From Brevundimonas sp. UBA7664 (lineage in GTDB: Bacteria; Pseudomonadota; Alphaproteobacteria; Caulobacterales; Caulobacteraceae), in assembly GCF_002483305.1 (NCBI RefSeq), contig NZ_DLHQ01000062.1:1-20112 (forward strand): DNA of 20,112 nt, given 5' to 3'. Below are positions 1-7,244 of this stretch, one piece after another; the first letter of the stretch is position 1; each line of letters begins with the position of its first letter. The notes below the pieces were generated by a model. It had not been told where the DNA came from. It made no database searches and worked only from the letters and a program-made list of their open reading frames with translations. The translations under genes were made by a program, and so were the position numbers.

Positions 1-23
1 CGGCCGCTCCGCGCCCTCCCTGA

Positions 24-41
24 CCGCTTGTCGGCAAGCGG
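24..41. other. stem-loop upstream of argD
   Basis: A perfect 7-bp inverted repeat, CCGCTTG (24-30) and CAAGCGG (35-41), closes a TCGG loop. No T-run follows on either strand, so it is not a convincing intrinsic terminator. It could be the end of an upstream transcript or part of the argD leader. A TTGACT (75-80) downstream resembles a -35 box, but no -10 match lies at a normal distance, so I do not call a promoter. Confidence 0.4.
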
Positions 42-161
42 CGCTTGCGCCTGCCTGCGGTTCCGCGCCCGGTGTTGACTAACACTGTCCTCCGGCCGAC
101 AAGGCCTGACCCTTATTCCAGCGGTCCCGGCGCTCTTCAGCGGCGGGGCCGTCTCGCTTTT

Positions 162-177
162 GGAGGTCTTCCCCGTG
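162..177 (+). promoter_or_regulatory. Shine-Dalgarno and GTG start of argD
   Basis: GGAGG at 162-166 lies 8 nt before GTG at 175-177. This decides the argD start. The TTG at 160 in the same frame would overlap the SD itself and add five residues not expected in the family. Confidence 0.8.
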
Positions 178-1371
178 TCCACTGAACATCTGATGGGTGT
201 CTACAACCGTGCGCCGCTGGAAGTGGATCGGGGTCAGGGCGCGCGTCTGTGGGCGAAGGACGGGACCGAATACCTCGACTGCGTCATGGGCATTTCGACC
301 AACGCCCTCGGCCACGCCAATCCGATCCTCGTCCAGGCGGTCAAGGACCAGGCCGAGAAGCTGTGGCATGTCTCCAACATCTTCAAGATCCCGGGGCAGG
401 AAGCCCTGGCCGACGCCCTGTGCGAAAAGTCGTTCGCGGACGTCGTCTTCTTCACCAACTCGGGCACCGAGGCGGTCGAGTGCGCGATCAAGACGGCGCG
501 CCGGTTTCATTTCGCCAACGGCCAGCCCGAGCGGATCGACATCTACGGCTTCGACGGCTCGTTCCACGGCCGGACCTACGGCGCGATCAACGCGGCGGCC
601 AACCCCAGCTACACCAACGGCTTCGGCCCGCCGATGGAGGGTTTCCACCAGCTGGTCTTCGGCGACCATGAGGCCCTGAAGGCCGCCATCGCCAATCCGA
701 ACACCGCCGCCATCATCGTCGAGCCAGTGCAGGGCGAGGGCGGCTGCCGCGCCATTCCCGAGGTCTGCCTGCGCGGCCTGCGCGAGCTGTGCGACGAATA
801 CGGCGTCCTGATCATCTTCGACGAGGTCCAGTGCGGCATGGGCCGGACCGGCAAGTTGTGGGCCCATGAATGGGGGGGCATGACCCCCGACATCATGGCC
901 ATCGCCAAGGCCCTGGGCGGCGGCTTCCCCATCGGCGCCTGCCTCGCCACGAACCACGCCGCCACCGGCATGGTCGTCGGCGTGCACGGCTCGACCTTCG
1001 GCGGCAATCCCCTGGCCATGGCCGTCGGCGCCGCCGCCTTCGCCGAGATCTCGAAGCCTGAGACCCTGGCCCACGTCAACGAGATCGCCGGCTATCTGAA
1101 GCAGCAGCTGCATGGGCTGAAGGAGCGCTTCCCCGACGTGATCGTCGAGGTGCGCGGCAAGGGTCTGCTGATGGGCATGAAGCTGGTCCCGAACAACCGC
1201 GAATTCATGGGCTGGGCCCGCGACGAGGCGCATCTGCTGGTCGCCGGCGGCGGCGACAATCTGGTCCGCATCCTGCCGCCCCTGAATTTCACGCTGGACG
1301 AAGCCCGCGAGGCTGTCGAACGTCTCGAGAAGACCTGCGAGTTCGCCCGCGCGAAGCTGGCCGCGGCCTGA
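175..1371 (+). CDS. argD: acetylornithine aminotransferase ArgD
   Basis: PLP-dependent class-III aminotransferase, 398 aa, a normal length for ArgD. It converts N-acetylglutamate semialdehyde and glutamate to N2-acetylornithine in arginine synthesis; many ArgD enzymes also serve as succinyl-diaminopimelate aminotransferase in lysine synthesis. Visible landmarks are the phosphate-binding NSGTEA (95-100), DEVQ (216-219, the Asp that contacts the PLP ring nitrogen), the Schiff-base lysine K245 in AIAKALGGGFPIG, and STFGGNPL (273-280). The N-terminal HLMGVYNRAPL is characteristic of alphaproteobacterial ArgD. The start is the GTG at 175, with a GGAGG 8 nt upstream. argF follows after 14 nt, so the two are almost certainly cotranscribed. 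The family call is firm; the extra DapC role is inference. Confidence 0.96.
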   Translation: MSTEHLMGVYNRAPLEVDRGQGARLWAKDGTEYLDCVMGISTNALGHANPILVQAVKDQAEKLWHVSNIFKIPGQEALADALCEKSFADVVFFTNSGTEAVECAIKTARRFHFANGQPERIDIYGFDGSFHGRTYGAINAAANPSYTNGFGPPMEGFHQLVFGDHEALKAAIANPNTAAIIVEPVQGEGGCRAIPEVCLRGLRELCDEYGVLIIFDEVQCGMGRTGKLWAHEWGGMTPDIMAIAKALGGGFPIGACLATNHAATGMVVGVHGSTFGGNPLAMAVGAAAFAEISKPETLAHVNEIAGYLKQQLHGLKERFPDVIVEVRGKGLLMGMKLVPNNREFMGWARDEAHLLVAGGGDNLVRILPPLNFTLDEAREAVERLEKTCEFARAKLAAA

Positions 1372-1385
1372 CCGGAGACCTGAAG

Positions 1386-2300
1386 ATGGTCCGCCACTTC
1401 CTCGACCTCTACAGACTGGAAGCCGGGGACCTGCGCGCCATCGTCGATGACGCCCACGCCCGCAAGTCGGCCCGCAAGGGCTGGCCCAAGGGCCGCGCCG
1501 ACGCCGATGCGCCGGCGAAAGACCGCGTCCTGGCGATGATCTTCGAGAAGAACTCGACCCGCACCCGCTTCAGCTTCGACGCCGCCATCCGCCAGCTGGG
1601 CGGGGCCTCGATCATCGCCAACGCCGGCGACATGCAGCTGGGCCGCGGCGAGCCGGTCGAGGATACGGCCCGCGTCCTGTCGCGCATGGTCGACGCCGTG
1701 ATGATCCGCGCCAACAGCCACGAGGACGTCGAACGCTTCGCCCGCGTCTCGACCGTGCCGGTGATCAACGGCCTGACCGACCGCTCGCACCCGTGCCAGA
1801 TCCTGGCCGACATCATGACCATCGAGGAGGCCCGCGGCCCGATCGCCGGCAAGACGATCGCCTGGGTCGGGGACGGCAACAACGTCTGCCACAGCTTCAT
1901 GCACGCGGCGCCGAAACTGGGCTTCCACCTCAACGTGGCCTGCCCGGCCGACTATCATCCCGACCTGCACGACCTGGCCCGCGGCGGCGACCACGTCACC
2001 TTGACCAGCGACCCGCGCGAGGCCGTGGCCGGCGCTGACGTCGTGGTCACCGACACCTGGGTGTCGATGGGCGACGGCGACTATGAGGCGCGGCTGGAAG
2101 CCTTCGAAGGCTATGGCGTCGATGATCGGCTGATGGACGCCGCCGCCGGCGACGCCGTCTTCCTCCACTGCCTCCCCGCCCACCGCGGCGAGGAGGTCAC
2201 CGACGCCGTCATCGACGGCCCCCGCTCGCTGGTCTGGGACGAGGCCGAGAACCGCATCCACGCCCAGAAGGCCGTGCTGGCGTGGTGTTTCGCGGGCTAG
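1386..2300 (+). CDS. argF: ornithine carbamoyltransferase, anabolic
   Basis: It transfers the carbamoyl group from carbamoyl phosphate to ornithine to give citrulline, in the cytoplasm. The 304-residue length fits the family. The N-terminal carbamoyl-phosphate domain has STRTR (57-61) and HPCQ (135-138). The C-terminal ornithine domain has DTWVSMG (223-229) and the catalytic HCLP (261-264) within HCLPAHRGEEV. It starts at ATG 1386, 14 nt after argD, with GGAG about 8 nt upstream. The pairing with argD indicates the biosynthetic rather than the catabolic enzyme. In many alphaproteobacteria hslO follows argF; here a terminator-like hairpin follows and the next gene converges. Confidence 0.97.
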   Translation: MVRHFLDLYRLEAGDLRAIVDDAHARKSARKGWPKGRADADAPAKDRVLAMIFEKNSTRTRFSFDAAIRQLGGASIIANAGDMQLGRGEPVEDTARVLSRMVDAVMIRANSHEDVERFARVSTVPVINGLTDRSHPCQILADIMTIEEARGPIAGKTIAWVGDGNNVCHSFMHAAPKLGFHLNVACPADYHPDLHDLARGGDHVTLTSDPREAVAGADVVVTDTWVSMGDGDYEARLEAFEGYGVDDRLMDAAAGDAVFLHCLPAHRGEEVTDAVIDGPRSLVWDEAENRIHAQKAVLAWCFAG

Positions 2301-2308
2301 CCAGCAAA

Positions 2309-2334
2309 AAGGGGCGGCCATTCGACCGCCCCTT
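2309..2334 (-). terminator. intrinsic terminator between argF and the PNPOx gene, stronger on the minus strand
   Basis: AAGGGGCGG (2309-2317) pairs with CCGCCCCTT (2326-2334) around an 8-nt loop. Read on the minus strand the G+C stem runs into TTTTT, the complement of 2306-2310, a classic Rho-independent terminator for the stress-protein unit ending at 2360. Read on the plus strand the stem ends only in TT followed by CAGTCC, so termination of argF should be weaker. Confidence 0.8.
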
Positions 2335-2359
2335 CAGTCCGTCGCATACCCGACGGCGC

Positions 2360-2866
2360 CTATTGCAGATTGACGTCCGCGACTCCGCCGGCGTCGGGCA
2401 AGGTCTTGGTGAGATTGGCCTTGGCGACCTCATAGAAGAAGCGGGCCGGACCCTTCTTCGACACCCAGATGCGCCCGTCGTCGGCGTCGAAGCGCAGCAG
2501 GGTCAGGTGCGGGTCGTCCTTGCCCTCGGGATACCAGGCGGCGAGGATCGGATTCCAGTGCTTGTCGATCAGCGCGGCATTGCGCGGGGCCACCGACAGC
2601 GTGCCGTGGATGCAGGCCCAGACCTCCTGGTCCTTCGAGCCATAGGTGAACATGGCCGACTGGTCGGGAATGGCGGCATCCTTCGCCAGGTCGGTGTCGT
2701 CGCGGGTGAAGAACCAGATCGTGCCGGTCTCTTCCTCGCGGAAGGCGGTCATCGGCTGGCTGTGATAGCCGGGCTGGTCGAGGCCCAGCATGCCGGTGTT
2801 GGACGTCTTGAGGTGGTCCCAGAATTCCTTCTCGGCCTCGGCGGCGGTGAGGGTCTTGTCGCCCAT
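2360..2866 (-). CDS. general stress protein, pyridoxamine 5'-phosphate oxidase-like fold
   Basis: A 168-residue protein of the COG3871/PNPOx-like family (general stress protein 26 type). Members form flavin-binding split-barrel dimers, and their physiological substrate is mostly unknown. Recognisable blocks are the N-terminal MLGL..SQPMTAF strand region, IWFFTRDDTDLAKD, and the family-typical WNPILAAWYPEGKDDP near residues 104-119 followed by LTLLRFDADDGRIW. No signal peptide is visible. ATG at 2866 is preceded by AGGAGA about 7 nt upstream, which supports the start. It lies 72 nt downstream of the small membrane protein gene on the same strand and ends in a strong intrinsic terminator. It should not be called the vitamin-B6 enzyme PdxH. 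Confidence 0.88.
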   Translation of the reverse strand: MGDKTLTAAEAEKEFWDHLKTSNTGMLGLDQPGYHSQPMTAFREEETGTIWFFTRDDTDLAKDAAIPDQSAMFTYGSKDQEVWACIHGTLSVAPRNAALIDKHWNPILAAWYPEGKDDPHLTLLRFDADDGRIWVSKKGPARFFYEVAKANLTKTLPDAGGVADVNLQ

Positions 2867-2910
2867 CGGTGCATCTCCTGATCTCGGGGGGTGGATCAGG
2901 AATGACCGGA

Positions 2911-2929
2911 GGCCGGACCGGTTCCGGCC
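2911..2929 (-). other. intercistronic hairpin
   Basis: GGCCGGA (2911-2917) and TCCGGCC (2923-2929) form a perfect 7-bp stem with a 5-nt loop, 9 nt downstream of the 68-residue gene and ahead of the PNPOx gene. There is no T-run. It may be an mRNA-stabilising or attenuating element, or chance in G+C-rich DNA. Confidence 0.35.
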
Positions 2930-2938
2930 GGGCGTCGC

Positions 2939-3145
2939 CTAGTACGGCCGCTGGGGCACGCCCATCAGGGTCCCGAGGTGGATGGCCAGGATGAAGACTG
3001 CAGCGCCGGACAGCAGCATGATGAAACGCCACGGGATCATGCGCACGCCGCGCGTCAGGTCCCAGGGCCGGGAGCCCCTCCAGCCGGCGAAGACGGCCAG
3101 GGCCAGGGCGGCGACAAACAGGGCGAGGGTGACGGTCAGAGTCAT
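2939..3145 (-). CDS. small two-helix inner-membrane protein of unknown function
   Basis: The 68-residue product has two predicted membrane segments, about residues 3-21 and 38-60, separated by a positively charged loop (GWRGSRPWDLTRGVRM). The RMIPWRFIMLL stretch entering the second helix looks like that of short uncharacterised proteins in Caulobacterales and Sphingomonadales; this is recall, not a search. ATG at 3145 has no good Shine-Dalgarno. It is divergent from podJ and followed by the stress-protein gene. No function can be assigned. Confidence 0.65.
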   Translation of the reverse strand: MTLTVTLALFVAALALAVFAGWRGSRPWDLTRGVRMIPWRFIMLLSGAAVFILAIHLGTLMGVPQRPY

Positions 3146-3258
3146 CCGCGCGAGGTGGTCCGTCGGAGGTCCCGACGCAAGGGCGAATTCCTTGCCGGGA
3201 GGTTAATCTTCATCTGCCGTTAACCACGTCGGCGCGAGATATTCATCGGGTCGCGGCG

Positions 3259-3267
3259 CTTTCCACA
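3259..3267 (+). promoter_or_regulatory. candidate DnaA box upstream of podJ
   Basis: CTTTCCACA matches the DnaA box TTATCCACA at 7 of 9 positions, including the CCACA core. DnaA is reported to act directly on podJ in Caulobacter crescentus. One weak box is only suggestive. Confidence 0.35.
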
Positions 3268-3283
3268 GGAAGATGGGGACACC

Positions 3284-3291
3284 GCTATATC
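3284..3291 (+). promoter_or_regulatory. candidate sigma-73 -10 element of podJ
   Basis: GCTATATC matches the Caulobacter housekeeping -10 pattern GCTANAWC exactly. I see no convincing TTGAC-like -35 at the usual distance, which suits an activator-dependent promoter. It would place the transcript start close to 3298. Confidence 0.5.
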
Positions 3292-3297
3292 TTGGGG

Positions 3298-3312
3298 TTA
3301 ACCACGCGTTTA
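3298..3312 (+). promoter_or_regulatory. candidate CtrA-binding site at the podJ promoter
   Basis: TTAA, seven bases, TTTA differs by one base from the CtrA pattern TTAA-N7-TTAA. The left half reads TTAACCAC, close to the favoured half-site TTAACCAT. The 10-mer GTTAACCACG occurs at 3219-3228 and again at 3297-3306. The position just after the likely -10 element would suit repression. A CtrA site acting negatively has been reported at C. crescentus podJ. Confidence 0.55.
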
Positions 3313-3351
3313 CACCCATCATCTTGGCGTTTAGCGTTCGACATATGGGTC

Positions 3352-3367
3352 GGGAGACGAATCAGTG
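3352..3367 (+). promoter_or_regulatory. podJ ribosome-binding site with embedded GANTC
   Basis: GGGAG (3352-3356) lies 8 nt before the GTG start at 3365. Between them is GAATC (3359-3363), a CcrM methylation site (GANTC). GcrA acts at methylated GANTC sites, and podJ is a reported GcrA target in Caulobacter. The site is downstream of the likely transcript start, so its role is uncertain. Confidence 0.55.
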
Positions 3368-6196
3368 AGCGCAGCCGCGGCGCCTTGGAGCGTGAAGGGC
3401 ATCGAGCCCAAGGCGCGCGAGATCGCCAAGGACCTCGCCCGTCGCTCCGGCATGACGCTGGGCGAGTGGCTCAACACGATCATCATGGAAGACGGCGACG
3501 ACGACGAAGGCGGCTTCACGCCCCTGTCGCGCCGTCCCCATGCCGCCGAGAGCATCGACCGGCGCGGCCGCAGCCGCCGCGTGGACGACGCCTACGGATC
3601 GGGCGCCAGCGAAGACCAGCTGCAGCGTCTCGGCGCCTCGATCGACGCCATCGCCGCCCGGCTGGAGGCCGCCGAGCGCCGCTCGACCGTCGCCATCCAG
3701 GGCGTCGACCAGGCCGTCTCCGGCCTGGTGCGCCGGCTGGAAGGGCAGGACCAGACCGGCAAGGCCTATGGCCGCCGCATCGACGACATCGCCGAGGAGC
3801 TGCGCGAGGGGCACAAGCGCCTGCGCCGCTTCGAGCAGGAGATCGGCCCCCAGACCGCCGAGACCTTCGGCAAGGTCGAGACCACGATGGGCGCGCTCGC
3901 CGGCCGCCTGTACGACATCGAGGAGCGCCAGCGCTCGGGCGTCAACGAACTGCGCCAGCGGATGGACGCGGTCGAGAAGGCCGCCGGCCCCGGCGTCGGC
4001 GCCGACCTTCTGGCCCAGGTCGGTCAGAGGCTGGATCAGGCCCAGAACCGGACCGCCGAGGCGCTCCGGAACTTGCAGAGCTCCTTCGCCGGACTGGACC
4101 AGCGGCTGCGCGCCGCCGAGTCGCGGGTCGAGCCCGAGGGGGCCCGCGAGGCGGCCCGGTTCGAAAAGCTGGCCGAGACGCTGAGCCGTCAGGTCGAGGG
4201 CAATCGCGCCGAGATGATGCGCCGGCTCGACACCGCCGAGACCGAAGGCCGGATGGACCGCATCGAGCGCGCCGTGCTGGCCATCGGCGATCAGGTCAAG
4301 ACCTCCGAGGAACGCTCCGCCAAGGCGGTCGAGGCCATGGGCCACGAGGTCCTGCGCATCGCCCAGAACCTGAACGGCCGGGTCCAGTCGATCGAGACCG
4401 ATACGCCGGTCCGATTCGAGCAGCTGAGCCGCAAGGTCGAGACCGACATGGGCCGGTTCGCCCAGGGCATCGAGCAACGGCTGACCGCGACCGACGACCG
4501 TCACGCCCTGGCGCTGGAGAAACTCGGCGGCGAGATCACCCGCATCTCCGACCGGCTGAGCGAACGCATTGCCCAGTCCGAGCGGCGCTCGCAGCAGGCG
4601 CTGGAAGACATCGGCCGCCGCCTCGCCGACAGTTCCGCCCGTATCGAACAGGGCTACGACCGCGCCTCGGGCGAACTGGCCGAGCGTATGCGGATGTCGG
4701 AAGAGCGCACGGCCGCCCTGATCGCCGAGGCGCGCGGCAATATCGAGCGCCGCGCCGAGCCGGCCCAGCCCGCGCCGGTCGCCCCGGATTCGGACTGGCG
4801 GGCGGCCGCCTTCCCCGACGCCGCCTTCCCGGACGCGCCCTTCGCGGACACCGTGTTCGACGATCCGATCTATGCCGAGCAGCAGGCCTGGTCCGCCGAC
4901 CTGGCGCCGCCGGAACCGGCCGCCGCGCCGTCGCCCGGCGCCGCGCTCGCCGCCGACGCCCTCTTCGACGCCGTCATGCGCGGGGAGCGCGCCGACGAGG
5001 CTTCGCCGCCCGCGGTCGCGCCGACGCCGTTCGGCAGCCGTCCCGCGGCCACCTCGCTGGCCGAGGACGTCGGGCCCGCGCCGCAGATCCCGGCCTTCAC
5101 GCCGCCGCCCTTCCAGGCCGCGGCTCCTGCCGTCCAGCCGGACCAGCCTTCCGCCCCGACCGCCTTCGGACAGGGGTTCGGCGGCGCCGATGTTTCGGAT
5201 GCGCTGGCCGCGACCGCGCCCGGAAATCGCGAGCCGGGCGCCTTTGATCCCGGACATCACGAGTTCGACGGCGAGACGGATTTCGTCGACCCGCGGGCCC
5301 TGCGCGCCGCGGCGGCGCAAGGGCGCGCCTCATCGACGCGCCAGACCATCGACGCGGCCCGCGCCGCCATGGCCGCTCCGGAGGCGGAGGCACCCGCCCG
5401 CTCGGGCTTCGGCCTGAAGCGCGGCGGCAAATCGCGTTTGCAGGAACGCCTCGACAAACAGGCCGCCAAGGACGGCGGCACGGTCCGCAAGGCGCTGGGC
5501 GCCTCGGCCGTCGCGGTGCTGCTCACCGCCGGCGGCGTCTATGCGACGGGACAACTGACCGGCTCGGGTCTCAGCATCCCCGGCTTGCCGGGCGCGGAGA
5601 CGGCCTCGCCCATCGCCGCTCTGGCTGTGGTTCCGGCCGCGCCGACCCCGGCCGAACTGGCGCGCGGTGAGGAACTGTACCAACGGGCGACTGAACTGCT
5701 GGACGCGGACGACGTCGCCGGAATCGAAACCCTGAAACAGGCTGCCGCAACCGGCTATACGCCGGCCCAGCTGCACCTGGCCGGCCTCTATCAGGACGGG
5801 CTCAAGGGGGTCGCCGTCAATCTGTCGGAGGCGCGGGCGTGGATGCGTCGCGCGGCCGACGGCGGCGACGCCCGGGGCATGCACGCCTACGGTATGTATC
5901 TGTTCGACGGCGCCGGCGGGGAGCCGGACCGGGACGAAGCCATGACCTGGCTGAAGCGGGCCGCTGAAGCCGGCCTGGTCGACAGCCAGTACAACGTCGC
6001 ACGGCTCTATGAGACCGGCGACGACGGCATCCGGCCCGACCTGACCGAGGCCTACAAATGGTATCTGATCGCGGCGCGCGCCGGGGATGGCGACGCCCAG
6101 TCGGCGGTCGAGCGCCTGCGGGAATCCGTCCCGGCGGCGGCCCGCGGCAAGGCCAGGGCGGACGCCGACCGGTTCACGGTCGAGCCGCTCGCCTGA
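3365..6196 (+). CDS. podJ: PodJ-type polarity (localization) factor with SEL1 repeats
   Basis: This 943-residue bitopic inner-membrane protein organises the new (flagellar/pilus) pole in Caulobacter. The N-terminal APWSVKGIEPKAREIAKDLA and RRSGMTLGEWLN blocks (7-37) are the PodJ signature. Residues about 80-460 are long amphipathic coiled coil. About 465-640 is an acidic Pro/Ala-rich disordered region. A conserved FVDPRALRAAAAQGR block (640-654) precedes a basic patch and one membrane helix (about 710-728). The periplasmic part carries three SEL1/TPR-like repeats (about 797-831, 833-870, 872-907). C. crescentus PodJ is 974 residues and ends in a peptidoglycan-binding domain; here only about 36 polar residues follow the repeats, so that domain seems absent. 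The GTG start at 3365 has a good SD. Upstream sites suggest DnaA, CtrA and GcrA/CcrM control. A shorter PodJ form made by periplasmic proteolysis, as in Caulobacter, is plausible. Confidence 0.88.
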   Translation: MSAAAAPWSVKGIEPKAREIAKDLARRSGMTLGEWLNTIIMEDGDDDEGGFTPLSRRPHAAESIDRRGRSRRVDDAYGSGASEDQLQRLGASIDAIAARLEAAERRSTVAIQGVDQAVSGLVRRLEGQDQTGKAYGRRIDDIAEELREGHKRLRRFEQEIGPQTAETFGKVETTMGALAGRLYDIEERQRSGVNELRQRMDAVEKAAGPGVGADLLAQVGQRLDQAQNRTAEALRNLQSSFAGLDQRLRAAESRVEPEGAREAARFEKLAETLSRQVEGNRAEMMRRLDTAETEGRMDRIERAVLAIGDQVKTSEERSAKAVEAMGHEVLRIAQNLNGRVQSIETDTPVRFEQLSRKVETDMGRFAQGIEQRLTATDDRHALALEKLGGEITRISDRLSERIAQSERRSQQALEDIGRRLADSSARIEQGYDRASGELAERMRMSEERTAALIAEARGNIERRAEPAQPAPVAPDSDWRAAAFPDAAFPDAPFADTVFDDPIYAEQQAWSADLAPPEPAAAPSPGAALAADALFDAVMRGERADEASPPAVAPTPFGSRPAATSLAEDVGPAPQIPAFTPPPFQAAAPAVQPDQPSAPTAFGQGFGGADVSDALAATAPGNREPGAFDPGHHEFDGETDFVDPRALRAAAAQGRASSTRQTIDAARAAMAAPEAEAPARSGFGLKRGGKSRLQERLDKQAAKDGGTVRKALGASAVAVLLTAGGVYATGQLTGSGLSIPGLPGAETASPIAALAVVPAAPTPAELARGEELYQRATELLDADDVAGIETLKQAAATGYTPAQLHLAGLYQDGLKGVAVNLSEARAWMRRAADGGDARGMHAYGMYLFDGAGGEPDRDEAMTWLKRAAEAGLVDSQYNVARLYETGDDGIRPDLTEAYKWYLIAARAGDGDAQSAVERLRESVPAAARGKARADADRFTVEPLA
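4808..4882 (+). repeat. aromatic/acidic pentapeptide repeats within PodJ
   Basis: Residues 482-506 of PodJ read as five degenerate 15-nt units: AFPDA, AFPDA, PFADT, VFDDP and IYAEQ. Each has an aromatic residue at position 2, and an acidic residue at position 4. They lie at the start of the disordered region. They could be short client-binding motifs; that is inference. Confidence 0.6.
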
Positions 6197-6222
6197 GACG
6201 CGAGACCCGAGCTTTTCTGGCG

Positions 6223-6249
6223 CATCGGGTGGCGGGGGCCATCGGGTGG
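6223..6249 (+). repeat. 10-bp direct repeat between podJ and the TauE gene
   Basis: CATCGGGTGG occurs at 6223-6232 and 6240-6249 in the 124-nt gap between podJ and the TauE-type gene. Nothing else recognisable is in this gap: no clear terminator and no consensus promoter. The repeat may be an operator or chance. Confidence 0.3.
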
Positions 6250-6320
6250 GTCTAGGACACCAGCACTTCCGTCGTCGCCTTTCCGGCGCCTAGCCTCAGT
6301 TCCAGCCGAAGGCGCGTCCT

Positions 6321-7244
6321 TTGGATATCTATCTGCCGATCGCCGAGGTTTCGGTGAACTGGCCGCTCCTGGTTCTGCTGGGCGCGGTGGTCGGATTCGT
6401 GTCCGGACTGTTCGGCGTCGGGGGCGGCTTCCTGATGGCGCCGATCCTGATCTTCATGGGAATCCCGCCGGCGGTGGCCGTGGCCAGCCAGGCCAGCCAC
6501 GTCGTCGCCTCCTCGACCTCGGGCGTGATCAGCTACACCAGCCAGAAGGCGGTCGATTACCGGATCGGCGGGGTCATGGCGGTCGGCGGCGTCGTCGGCG
6601 CGTTGCTGGGAGTCGAGCTGTTCCGCTATCTGCGTCTGCTCGGCCAGGCCGATATGGCGGTGGCGGTCTCCTACCTGCTCTTCCTCGGCGCCATCGGCAC
6701 CCTGATGCTCTACGAGAGCCTCGGCCAGATCCTGCGCCGGGTCCGCGGCGAGGTCGTGCCGCACAAGGAGCGTCGCCGGCCGCTGTGGCTCTACGGCCTG
6801 CCGCTGAAGATGCGTTTCCCGCGCTCGGGCCTCTACATCAGCGCCATCCCGCCGTTTGCCCTGGGCGGCTTCGCCGGGGTCCTGTCGGCGATCATGGGGG
6901 TCGGCGGCGGCTTCATCCTGGTGCCCGCCATGCTCTATGTGCTGCGCATGAAGGCGAGCGTGGTGGTCGGCACCAGCCTGTTCCAGATCATCATCGTCAC
7001 GGCCATGACCACCATCCTCCAGGCGGGCCGCAACCAGACCGTCGACATCGTCCTGTCCACCCTCCTCCTGTTGGGCGGGGTCGTCGGCGCCCAGTACGGG
7101 GCGCGGCTGTCGGGGCGGTTCCGGCCCGACGTCCTGCGGGCCTTCCTGGGCCTGATCGTCCTCCTGGTCGGCATCCAGATGGGGCTGGACCTGTTCGTCC
7201 GTCCGTCGGACCTGTTCGCCTTCGCGCCGGGGGTGACGGAATGA
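6321..7244 (+). CDS. TauE/SafE (DUF81) family membrane permease
   Basis: A 307-residue polytopic inner-membrane protein of the TauE/SafE family, members of which are implicated in export or uptake of sulfite, sulfoacetate and other anions; the substrate here cannot be read. The family's internal duplication is clear: GLFGVGGGFLMAP (29-41) recurs as AIMGVGGGFILVP (190-202), each followed by hydrophobic segments (…VASQASHVVASSTSG, …VVVGTSLFQIIIV). About eight membrane helices are expected, with a basic cytoplasmic loop at about 138-168. The start is TTG at 6321, with a GAAGG-like SD about 9 nt before; no better start lies nearby. Its stop overlaps the next start as ATGA, so the two are translationally coupled. 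It pairs with the TIGR02186 protein, a common alphaproteobacterial arrangement. Confidence 0.88.
   Translation: MDIYLPIAEVSVNWPLLVLLGAVVGFVSGLFGVGGGFLMAPILIFMGIPPAVAVASQASHVVASSTSGVISYTSQKAVDYRIGGVMAVGGVVGALLGVELFRYLRLLGQADMAVAVSYLLFLGAIGTLMLYESLGQILRRVRGEVVPHKERRRPLWLYGLPLKMRFPRSGLYISAIPPFALGGFAGVLSAIMGVGGGFILVPAMLYVLRMKASVVVGTSLFQIIIVTAMTTILQAGRNQTVDIVLSTLLLLGGVVGAQYGARLSGRFRPDVLRAFLGLIVLLVGIQMGLDLFVRPSDLFAFAPGVTE

Noticed and set aside
79..2321. Long antisense frames over argD and argF (384 and 409 codons)
   Set aside because: These are G+C-driven shadows with His/Asp/Val/Gly-rich low-complexity translations; the plus-strand enzymes have complete motifs.
2360..2866. Naming the stress protein PdxH
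   Set aside because: The sequence matches the general-stress split-barrel family; I see no pyridoxine-phosphate oxidase signature and no B6 genes nearby.
2978..3223. Plus-strand ORFs of 74-81 codons opposite the 68-residue membrane gene
   Set aside because: Highly charged low-complexity translations lacking an SD; the minus-strand frame gives a clean two-helix protein.
3362..5320. 652-codon open frame antisense to podJ
   Set aside because: It mirrors the codon pattern of podJ in G+C-rich DNA, is repetitive in Gly/Ala/Leu/Arg and shows no domain; podJ is unambiguous on the other strand.
6197..6320. Terminator after podJ
   Set aside because: I found only the 10-bp direct repeat and short imperfect G+C inverted repeats without a T-run.
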